DNA of 64,000 nucleotides. Source: Flavobacterium sp. UGB4466 (GTDB lineage Bacteria > Bacteroidota > Bacteroidia > Flavobacteriales > Flavobacteriaceae). The stretch covers positions 1 through 64,000 of the forward strand of contig NZ_CAGKLC010000016.1 in NCBI RefSeq assembly GCF_903469665.1, given 5' to 3'. Positions 55,412 to 64,000 of the stretch are shown in pieces. The notes under the pieces are model-generated. The model saw only the letters and a list, made by a program, of their open reading frames with translations, was not told where the DNA came from and did no database searches. The translations under genes and the position numbers were made by a program. The first letter of the stretch is position 1. The number at the start of each line of letters is the position of its first letter.

Positions 55412-56371
55412 TCAGGCATTTTCAAAGTTCCAGGCCTTTTGTTGATTTTCACTTAAAAAAGTCCAGGCTACAATTCGGCTTGTTTTTTGGCCCTGAGCCA
55501 TATCAATTGTTTGAATATCGACCGCATTTACTTTGTTTAATGTTTTGTAAAGGCTGTAAAGATTATCTCTTTTTGATACTAAAGTGGTGAACCAGAGACA
55601 TTGTGTGGCATATTTAGCGCTTTCGTAAATCATTTGAGTGATAAAACGAAGCTCACCTCCATCACACCATAATTCAGCATTTTGACCTCCGAAGTTTAAA
55701 ACAGGGGCTACTTTCTTTTTGTCCTTCGGGTTTAAATTAGAAACTTTACGAAGCGTACTTCTGTTGGCTTCTTCTGCCGAAGCATGAAAAGGCGGATTGC
55801 ACATCGTGAACGTAAAACGATCTTCGGGAGTAATGATGTTTTTAAAAATAAAGCGCGATTCTGTCTGTTGCTGCAGGCTAATGGCCTCAATTAGTTTTGG
55901 ATTTGCTTCAATAATTTTACTGCAGTTTTCGATTGCTTTTCTGTCGATATCAGTTCCAACAAAGTCCCAGCCGTAAATAGCATTTCCTAAAATAGGATAA
56001 ATGCAGTTAGCACCCGTACCTACATCTAAACCTAACACGGATGATCCCTGAGGAATAGTTCCGTTATTAGTTTCGGCCAATAAATCGGCCAGATAATGGA
56101 TGTAATCCGTTCTTCCGGGAATAGGCGGACAAAGATAATTTTTAGGGATGTCCCAATTTTGTATGTCATAATAGGTTTTCAGTAAAGCTTTGTTGAGCAG
56201 TTTTACCGAAAGGGGATTACTGAAATCAATAGTTTCAATTCCGTGATTATTTACAGCAACCTGCGCTTTTAATTCAGGGCAATTTGCAATAAGAAGTTCG
56301 AAATCATAACGGGAGCGATGCAGATTTCGGGGATGTAAATTATTTTTTTCGGAATTGTCTGTTGCTTTCAT
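55412..56371 (-). CDS. rlmF: 23S rRNA (adenine(1618)-N(6))-methyltransferase
   Basis: 319 residues from the ATG at 56371. A longer frame starts at 56419, but a -7 box (56388-56395) lies inside it. RlmF methylates N6 of A1618 of 23S rRNA with SAM. Seen: NLHPRNLHRSRYDFELLIAN, the SAM-binding VLGLDVGTGANCIYPILG, the N6-adenine motif MCNPPFHASAEE (NPPF/Y), and the C-terminal LWFTTLVSKRDNLYSLYKTL with TSRIVAWTFL. Length and motifs match the family. Cytosolic. It lies 63 bp downstream of the thiamine pyrophosphokinase gene. Confidence 0.92.
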   Translation of the reverse strand: MKATDNSEKNNLHPRNLHRSRYDFELLIANCPELKAQVAVNNHGIETIDFSNPLSVKLLNKALLKTYYDIQNWDIPKNYLCPPIPGRTDYIHYLADLLAETNNGTIPQGSSVLGLDVGTGANCIYPILGNAIYGWDFVGTDIDRKAIENCSKIIEANPKLIEAISLQQQTESRFIFKNIITPEDRFTFTMCNPPFHASAEEANRSTLRKVSNLNPKDKKKVAPVLNFGGQNAELWCDGGELRFITQMIYESAKYATQCLWFTTLVSKRDNLYSLYKTLNKVNAVDIQTIDMAQGQKTSRIVAWTFLSENQQKAWNFENA

Positions 56372-56387
56372 TTTGTGAATTTGGGTG

Positions 56388-56395
56388 CAAAGATA
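56388..56395 (-). promoter_or_regulatory. -7 box TATCTTTG upstream of rlmF
   Basis: On the minus strand TATCTTTG matches TAnnTTTG, 17 bp before the ATG at 56371. It supports the shorter start. Confidence 0.45.
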
Positions 56396-56434
56396 GTCAT
56401 TCCTTTTTTGTGATTGCATTCAGAACAACAATCC

Positions 56435-57097
56435 TTAATCCATACATTCCATCAACAGTAAATCGCCATCGGTATGGATAATGGTTACCAGACCATCCTG
56501 AAGAACAGAATTGCTGCTTCCGGTTCTGTAGCCAATGGTTAAGGTATCGTTTTCAAGAGGATATTGTAAATTGGTTGAATAAATTCCGTTAACCACCCCA
56601 ATCGGAATCAGGGAGATAGGAGTTTTTGCAGTGTACCATTTCTCGAATTTACGGGGCAGTAAGAATACTTTAGAGTGATCGTCGAGAATAACAATTTTAA
56701 GCAAATCGCGGTAGCGGGCAATATTGGTGATATTGGTTATGGTATGGTCTGCCCGTTTTCCGGTGGCCCAGACAACATTTACAGCAGGGATCTTCCGATC
56801 GATTAAATAATCAAAAGCTTTCTCCAGATCGGTTTTGTCCTGATCGGGAGTATGAACAATTTCTATAGGGTATTGTGTCGTTTTGTAAATTTCAGGATCA
56901 AAACCACGGTCGAAATCACCCAGAAGTACATCGACTTTGATGCCCAATTCAATTACTCTCTCTATGGCGGAATCGAGTACGATAACCAGAGGAGACCATT
57001 CCAGCAATTGTCCTAATAATTCCGGATGGCATGCTGCTCCGTTGGCGATAATTAAAGCGGGTTCCTGGTCGTCGCGTACGATATGATGTGAAGACAT
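56435..57097 (-). CDS. thiN: Thiamine pyrophosphokinase
   Basis: 220 residues, cytosolic. It transfers pyrophosphate from ATP to thiamine. Seen: ALIIANGAACHPELLGQLLE, the aspartate-rich LLGDFDRGFDPEIYK (the usual DFDS reads DFDR), TPDQDKTDLEKAFDYLID with the conserved DKTDxE, and WATGKRADHTITNI with GxRxDH. These match the catalytic N-terminal domain of TPK; the thiamine-binding C-terminal strands include SLIPIGVVNGIYS. It stands alone with rlmF downstream. The serine-to-arginine change in DFDS is worth noting but may be normal in this group. Confidence 0.85.
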   Translation of the reverse strand: MSSHHIVRDDQEPALIIANGAACHPELLGQLLEWSPLVIVLDSAIERVIELGIKVDVLLGDFDRGFDPEIYKTTQYPIEIVHTPDQDKTDLEKAFDYLIDRKIPAVNVVWATGKRADHTITNITNIARYRDLLKIVILDDHSKVFLLPRKFEKWYTAKTPISLIPIGVVNGIYSTNLQYPLENDTLTIGYRTGSSNSVLQDGLVTIIHTDGDLLLMECMD

Positions 57098-57122
57098 TTA
57101 GTTTTTAATTTGAAATGTGCTG

Positions 57123-57130
57123 CAAATGTA
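57123..57130 (-). promoter_or_regulatory. -7 box TACATTTG upstream of thiN
   Basis: On the minus strand TACATTTG matches TAnnTTTG, 26 bp before the start at 57097. The CAGT repeat begins about 33 bp upstream of it. Confidence 0.45.
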
Positions 57131-57163
57131 CAAAAGTTCGTGTTTAGTCTCGGTTTATAGTCA

Positions 57164-57352
57164 CAGTATTCAGTATTCAGTATTCAGTATTCAGTATTCA
57201 GTATTCAGTCACAGTTTATAGTCTCAGTTTACAGTCTCAGTTTACAGTATTCCGAAAACTGGGACTGCGGCCACGGCTGAGAACTGAATACTGCGACTGC
57301 GACTGAACACAGCGACTGAACACTGCGACTGAACACAGCAACTGAACACTGC
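57164..57352. repeat. CAGT-word tandem and inverted repeat cluster
   Basis: Six perfect 7-bp units CAGTATT (57164-57205), then three near-identical 13-bp units of CAGTTTACAGTCT type (to about 57249), a short centre, then about four 13-bp units of CGACTGAACACTG type (57300-57352). The right part is roughly the reverse complement of the left, so the whole can form a long imperfect cruciform. It fills the gap upstream of thiN and downstream of the DinB gene. No gene is seen in it. Confidence 0.75.
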
Positions 57353-57362
57353 GACTGTAAAC

Positions 57363-57806
57363 TTAAAAAACTAATCTGCGGTGGTAATTGATTTGCCCTA
57401 AATGATAGGCTAAATGGGTAGAAAGATGCACTAAAAAGAATCCGGTTGTCATTTCTTTTTCGAAAACAATTTGCGGATAAATAAGCTCTAAATCGGCTTC
57501 GGTTAAACTGTCAAGAGTGTTGTTTACCATTAAAATAGTACGCTCGATTTTACTGATGAGCTCAGATCTTGGAATATCTTTCAGGGAAAATTCCAATGGA
57601 CGATCACGAACATAGTCTGTTTTTCCTAATTCGGCACCAATGTAGGTATTTATGTTTCCCATAAGATGCAAACAAAGATTTCCCGCTGAATTGGAAATAT
57701 CCGGTGCAATTGCCCAAATCAGAGCCTCGTTTTGATAGGATTCGATTTCAACTTTTAATTTGTTCAGGTCTCTGTTAAAAAGAATTTTTAAGGTATCGAT
57801 CAACAT
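57363..57806 (-). CDS. DinB-family protein (3 of 3)
   Basis: 147 residues. Helices with AGNLCLHLMGNINTYIGAEL and VHLSTHLAYHLGQINYHRRL show the three histidine positions of the DinB metal site. It starts 5 bp past the stop of the GyrI-like gene, so they form one transcript, and it ends at the CAGT repeat cluster. Cytosolic. Reaction unknown. Confidence 0.82.
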   Translation of the reverse strand: MLIDTLKILFNRDLNKLKVEIESYQNEALIWAIAPDISNSAGNLCLHLMGNINTYIGAELGKTDYVRDRPLEFSLKDIPRSELISKIERTILMVNNTLDSLTEADLELIYPQIVFEKEMTTGFFLVHLSTHLAYHLGQINYHRRLVF

Positions 57807-57811
57807 GGTTT

Positions 57812-58294
57812 TTAAGCTTTTGGGGTTATCGGAATCCAGATTTCTTCTTCAGAATCCGGATCTTCTTTTTTGTATTTTTCACCCATTATAGCAAAGTGCG
57901 GTCTTTCATCAACCATATACGCTGAATTGGGGAGCCAATCTACAAAAATTTCACGATACGTTTTGTGACCTTCGCTTTGAGGGCCTTTATGAACAAAAAC
58001 AGCATACAATCCCTCAGGAATTACCAAAGATTTCATTTCCTGTGGTACTCCATCAAGTGCAGAGACTTCGACTGCTGCCCATTTTTCGAAGGTATTTCCG
58101 GGATCAAAATTGTCAAAATGTGCCCTTGGAAAAACTTCCAGAGAATACAAGTTGGCATCGATTATGTTTTTAATTTCTTTTCGTTTCGGCATAAACGAAC
58201 TCCATAACTCATGGGTTTTGTTTTCCAAAAACGACATTATTACGTATTTACCAATTAGTTTTTTTTCGGATAAGATCTGAATTCTGGCTTCCAT
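57812..58294 (-). CDS. GyrI-like (effector-binding fold) protein
   Basis: 160 residues. VFPRAHFDNFDPGNTFEKWA, then LVIPEGLYAVFVHKGPQSEG and WLPNSAYMVDERPHFAI follow the GyrI-like/AraC-effector-binding fold seen in SbmC/GyrI and BmrR-type sensors. There is no DNA-binding domain, so it is a stand-alone ligand-binding or gyrase-inhibitor-like protein. Cytosolic. It is coupled to the DinB gene (5 bp) and follows the DUF4249 gene by 10 bp, so three or four genes may be co-transcribed. Confidence 0.82.
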   Translation of the reverse strand: MEARIQILSEKKLIGKYVIMSFLENKTHELWSSFMPKRKEIKNIIDANLYSLEVFPRAHFDNFDPGNTFEKWAAVEVSALDGVPQEMKSLVIPEGLYAVFVHKGPQSEGHKTYREIFVDWLPNSAYMVDERPHFAIMGEKYKKEDPDSEEEIWIPITPKA

Positions 58295-58304
58295 TGTTTA
58301 CTGA

Positions 58305-59126
58305 TTATTGAATTTTGTATTTTTTGTAATCGGTTTCACTAAGCGAAAAATAACCTAACGGATAATTGGCCTTATCGGCCGTATTGATAATATTTCCTCT
58401 TACGGTTGCGGGAGGAGACTGAAAAGGTCCGCCAACATTGTTTCCGGCAATACTCACCAGAATGCTCATATAATTGTAATATTGTTTAGAGATACCGTAA
58501 TGTGTCATTTCGACTTCATTTCCAACTTTTAAATCGTCATCATCTGAAGCGCTGAAATATTCATTTCCCTGAAAAAATTTGTCTTCAGTAACGTAGTAAG
58601 TTGAGGTAATTTTCGTCGAATATACATATTTAAAAAGATAATAATTATCGGCATTAGCAGGATCGTTAAAATAAGCACGGGTTTCAACTTCTTTTCCTGA
58701 AAAACCGCCCTGATTGTTTTGCTCCACCCGGGTTATGGGAGCGACTGATTTCATGGATTCAGTAGCAGTATAAGTAATTCCGCCGGAAATCACCGTTAAG
58801 GTATAGATTTCGTCAATTACTGGAATGAAATTCGAGCATACATACCGTCCGGTTTTCGGAACTTCACTAAAATTGAATTTTATGTTCTGGCTGTTCGTGA
58901 TAAATACGGTGGCACCCGAAACGGTAGGGATGACATTTTGAAAATAACCTGTAGTGGTGGTCAGTTTTATGGTTTGTTGCTTTCCTGTAGTTCCTTTTTG
59001 CCAGTTTATAGCCGCTTCTATAACTAATTTTGGAGGGGCAGTATCCAGATTAACATCCACAACTTCTTCACAGCCAGTGAAAAAAATGGATATAAAAAGG
59101 ACAATTAAGAGAGTTGCTTTTTTCAT
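58305..59126 (-). CDS. DUF4249 lipoprotein partnered with a TonB receptor
   Basis: 273 residues from the ATG at 59126, chosen because it begins a lipoprotein signal (MKKATLLIVLFISIFFTGCE); the longer frame would overlap the receptor gene. The DUF4249 pattern is seen: EEVVDVNLDTAPPKLVIEA, QTIKLTTTTGYFQ, YTLTVISGGITYTATESM, and PPATVRGNIINTADKANYPL. DUF4249 lipoproteins are encoded next to TonB receptors in Bacteroidota, as here (37 bp). They are thought to work with the receptor at the outer membrane; the ligand is unknown. Confidence 0.87.
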   Translation of the reverse strand: MKKATLLIVLFISIFFTGCEEVVDVNLDTAPPKLVIEAAINWQKGTTGKQQTIKLTTTTGYFQNVIPTVSGATVFITNSQNIKFNFSEVPKTGRYVCSNFIPVIDEIYTLTVISGGITYTATESMKSVAPITRVEQNNQGGFSGKEVETRAYFNDPANADNYYLFKYVYSTKITSTYYVTEDKFFQGNEYFSASDDDDLKVGNEVEMTHYGISKQYYNYMSILVSIAGNNVGGPFQSPPATVRGNIINTADKANYPLGYFSLSETDYKKYKIQ

Positions 59127-59163
59127 GATCTGTCTTTTATTTTCTTTGGAGGGAAGGTTGGTC

Positions 59164-61545
59164 TTAAAATTTAAAATTATAGCTAACGGCAGGAACAATT
59201 CCGAAAATTGAAGTTTTTACGGCTTCATTGGCAGCGGTATCGGTATTTTGGCGGAAATTAATCGAGGCTGCATTCTGGCGGTTGTATAAATTGTAAATAC
59301 TAAAAACCCATTCTGCTTTCCACTTCCTGTCTTTGTTTTTTCGAGGTGTCAAAGTTGCCGAAACATCTAAATGGTGATAGGCCGGCAAACGGTTGTCGTT
59401 TCTTAAACCATAGCTAGGCACCGTGATTCCTAAATACTGATATTGTCCATTTGGATAGGTAACAGGTTGTCCTGACTGAAGCGCAAAATTAGCTCCAAAA
59501 GACCATTTTTCGTTCAGGTTATAGGCTGATGTCACGGCTAAATTATGCGTTTTATCATAGGCAGAACTGTACCATTGTCCGTTGTTGATACCAGTCTCTT
59601 CGGGAGTTCTTCCCGGAGTCTGCTGTTGTGATTTGGATAAAGTATAGGAAATCCATCCGTTGAATTTACCTTCGTTTTTCTTTAGCATAAATTCGAGACC
59701 ATAAGCTCTCATTCTTCCGTTGAGAATTATTTGCTCGATCGCATTATTCGCAATCAAATCGGCACCATCGATATAATCGAGTCGGTTTTGAATCTTTTTA
59801 TAATAGGTTTCGACTTCAACGGTATAAGCGCCATTGTTAATATTTCTAAAATAGCCCAAAGCAACCTGATCTGCAATCTGAGGTTTGATGTAGTTGTCAC
59901 TAGGCATCCACACGTCAAGCGGAGTAGGTGATGAGGTATTCGAAATCAATTGAAGATACTGCGCCATGCGGTTATAACTTGCTTTAATAGCCTGATCGTC
60001 GTTTAACTGATAAGAAACCGAAAGCCGTGGTTCGAAATTGTTGTAATCCTGAATGACCTTGTTTTTACCGAAGTATTTTGTTGAGGTAGGAATTCCTTTT
60101 TCGTAAATCTGCATATTATTATTGAAGGTTACAGCCTCATTATTGTTGTAATAATTAATCGTAGAAGTACCTAAGCGGTAGAAAAGACTGTAACGCAAGC
60201 CATAAGCCAGTGTGAGTTTTTTGGAAAGCTGATTTTCGGCTTCGATATAAACAGAAGGTTCAAAAGCATATTTTTTGTCCAGCTGGTCCGGATTAATTCC
60301 GGATTTTTCATTACTTGGTTTAATGGTCCCGGGATTAAACTCATAGTAAATTCCATTTAAACCGTAGTTCAGTTTGAATTTATCCGAGATATAGTTTTTG
60401 AAATCGTATTTGATGTTGTAATTTTTAATTCCGGAGTCCCATTTAAAGCCTACAAAATCTAAGTCAAGACCGTAATAGTAATCGCTGTAAATCAGAGATA
60501 AATTGGAAAATAGCTTATCAGAGTACAAATGGTTCCAACGCAGGTTTAGTGTCGAATTTCCGTAAATATTGGTAAAGCTCTTGTTCAGACTAAATACGTC
60601 GCGGCCAAAATAACCCGATAAATACAAGCTGTTGTTTTCGTTTAGCTTATAACTCAATTTAGTGTTCAAATCATAAAAATAGGCAGCGTTGTTTTTTTGA
60701 TCTTCGGATAACTTTAGAAATAAATGAGCGTAAGAAGCTCTTCCTCCAATCAGGAAAGAACCTTTGTCTTTCACTAGCGGACCTTCGGCTAAAATTCGGC
60801 TTGAAATTAATCCAATTCCACCATTGACATGAAATTCTTTACTGTTTCCGTCTTTTTGATAAATGTCTAAAACTGAAGAGGCTCTTCCGCCATAGCGCGC
60901 GGGAATTCCTCCCTTATATAATTTTAAATCTTTGATGGCATCCGGATTAAAAACGGAGAAAAAACCAAATACGTGAGAAGAATTAAAGATAGTAGCTTCG
61001 TCCAGTAAAATCAAATTCTGATCGGCACCCCCGCCACGGACATTGAATCCCGAAGCGCCTTCTCCCGCATTCGTAACTCCCGGGAGCAATAAAATCGATT
61101 TTAAGACATCGACTTCACCCAAAACAACCGGCATTCTTTTGATGGTGGCAATGGAGAGTTTATTGGCACTCATCTCAGGTGATTTGATGTTGATTTTACC
61201 TTTATTATCCGTAATTATGACCTCTTTAAGTTCTTCACCGCTTTCGGTAATAGCAAAATTATTTTTAGTGTTTTGATTTAAAGTAATGGTCTTTTGAAGA
61301 GTCTGATAACCAACATAACTAATTTCAATTTGATGCTCTCCCTTTGGAACAGTTAGAGAATAAAAACCATATTCATTGGTGGTAGTACCCATTTTTAAGG
61401 CTGGAATATAGAGGTTAACGCCAATTAAAGTTTCATTGTTTTTAAAGTCGGTGATGGTACCGCTCAGTGTGAATTTTTCCTGAGAAAATGATGTTAGAAT
61501 AGCAAAGAAGAAAAATAAAAAAGCAGTTATTTTTTTGGTGGTCAT
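59164..61545 (-). CDS. TonB-dependent receptor with CarboxypepD_reg-like domain
   Basis: 793 residues with a signal peptide (ITAFLFFFFAILTSFSQ). A regulatory-like domain (TLSGTITDFKNNETLIGVNL, IEISYVGYQTLQKTI) is followed by a linker and the plug (KRMPVVLGEVDVLKSILLLP, GFNVRGGGADQNLILLDEAT, GGIPARYGGRASSVLDI). The barrel ends IVPAVSYNFKF. Its plug lacks the siderophore-type TonB box of the 24.7-kb receptor. It is cotranscribed with the DUF4249 lipoprotein gene 37 bp downstream, the usual pair. Ligand unknown. Confidence 0.9.
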   Translation of the reverse strand: MTTKKITAFLFFFFAILTSFSQEKFTLSGTITDFKNNETLIGVNLYIPALKMGTTTNEYGFYSLTVPKGEHQIEISYVGYQTLQKTITLNQNTKNNFAITESGEELKEVIITDNKGKINIKSPEMSANKLSIATIKRMPVVLGEVDVLKSILLLPGVTNAGEGASGFNVRGGGADQNLILLDEATIFNSSHVFGFFSVFNPDAIKDLKLYKGGIPARYGGRASSVLDIYQKDGNSKEFHVNGGIGLISSRILAEGPLVKDKGSFLIGGRASYAHLFLKLSEDQKNNAAYFYDLNTKLSYKLNENNSLYLSGYFGRDVFSLNKSFTNIYGNSTLNLRWNHLYSDKLFSNLSLIYSDYYYGLDLDFVGFKWDSGIKNYNIKYDFKNYISDKFKLNYGLNGIYYEFNPGTIKPSNEKSGINPDQLDKKYAFEPSVYIEAENQLSKKLTLAYGLRYSLFYRLGTSTINYYNNNEAVTFNNNMQIYEKGIPTSTKYFGKNKVIQDYNNFEPRLSVSYQLNDDQAIKASYNRMAQYLQLISNTSSPTPLDVWMPSDNYIKPQIADQVALGYFRNINNGAYTVEVETYYKKIQNRLDYIDGADLIANNAIEQIILNGRMRAYGLEFMLKKNEGKFNGWISYTLSKSQQQTPGRTPEETGINNGQWYSSAYDKTHNLAVTSAYNLNEKWSFGANFALQSGQPVTYPNGQYQYLGITVPSYGLRNDNRLPAYHHLDVSATLTPRKNKDRKWKAEWVFSIYNLYNRQNAASINFRQNTDTAANEAVKTSIFGIVPAVSYNFKF

Positions 61546-61637
61546 TATCTTGGTTTTGAGTTACATAGTTAACGATTCTTGTTAAATATTTCTACAGAAC
61601 GTTTGTTAAACATTAGTTAAGAATGACTTTTTCTCTA

Positions 61638-61671
61638 AGGTTCAAAGGTGTACAGGTGTAGAGGTTCAAAG
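61638..61671. repeat. Short AGGTTCAAAG direct repeat
   Basis: AGGTTCAAAG occurs at about 61638 and again at about 61662 with similar bases between. It lies in the gap between the TonB receptor and idh. The gap holds no gene. A minor dispersed repeat. Confidence 0.35.
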
Positions 61672-61689
61672 TTTTTTAGTTCAACTTAC

Positions 61690-61720
61690 AAAAAAAAGAC
61701 AACTGTTGAAAGTTGTCTTT
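61690..61720 (-). terminator. Rho-independent terminator after idh
   Basis: Arms AAAGACAACT (61695-61704) and its exact complement (61711-61720) with a 6-nt loop are followed on the minus strand by a T-run (A-run at 61690-61697). It lies about 40 bp past the idh stop. Confidence 0.85.
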
Positions 61721-61761
61721 TTAAGGGAGATACATTGTTAGATCTCTATTATTTTATATTA

Positions 61762-63999
<2,238 letters not shown>

Positions 64000-64000
64000 A

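Overview
This 64 kb window comes from a member of the Bacteroidota, most likely Flavobacterium or a close relative. The evidence is the AT-rich DNA, the many TonB-linked receptors with N-terminal carboxypeptidase-regulatory-like domains, a SusC/SusD pair, DUF4249 and DUF5694 proteins, a LytS/LytTR pair, monomeric isocitrate dehydrogenase, and a recurrent TAnnTTTG box (the Bacteroidota -7 element) upstream of genes. No tRNA, rRNA, insertion sequence, prophage or CRISPR array was seen. Most genes lie on the minus strand.

Layout. 0-6 kb: exported amidohydrolase-like proteins and an S41 peptidase. 6.3-7.9 kb: ComM/YifB ATPase. 8-20 kb: a long run of small minus-strand genes, many secreted, lipidated or of unknown function, with two DinB proteins, a VOC protein, a GNAT acetyltransferase, a rhodanese and a DUF5071 protein. 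20-23 kb: an XRE-type regulator with a doubtful start and a lone AT-rich STAND-like ATPase, the best candidate here for a defence gene, followed by a dispersed repeat. 23-35 kb: core metabolism (lysA, gltD, gltB, sucC) and a TonB receptor. 35-38 kb: DUF5694 protein and a LytS/LytTR two-component pair. 38-46 kb: DUF1456 protein, a SusC/SusD pair flanked by decayed fragments of the neighbouring PLP-enzyme gene, then that PLP enzyme in an apparent operon with a dipeptide epimerase and an esterase. 47-58 kb: TerB-like protein, a beta-barrel protein, uvrB, a large TonB receptor, an alpha/beta hydrolase lipoprotein, rlmF, a thiamine pyrophosphokinase, DinB and GyrI-like proteins. 58-64 kb: a DUF4249 lipoprotein with its TonB receptor, and monomeric NADP-isocitrate dehydrogenase.

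The most unusual structure is between the genes. Related palindromic elements built on the words AACCGCAAAG, CGCAAAGTTCGCAAAG and GCCACGAATTCACGAA sit in several gaps, three of them between convergent genes. At 34.8 kb one forms three nested perfect inverted repeats. At 37.7-38.2 kb the same words are expanded into eight direct repeats of 40-43 bp, closed by a perfect 21-bp hairpin and an outer inverted copy, and the stop codon of the LytTR regulator lies in the first repeat. A second family built on CAGT words lies at 57.2 kb. Separately, two decayed 3' ends of the PLP-enzyme gene bracket the SusC/SusD pair, which points to past duplication or insertion there.

All functional calls rest on reading the sequence and on remembered family features. 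No database search was run.
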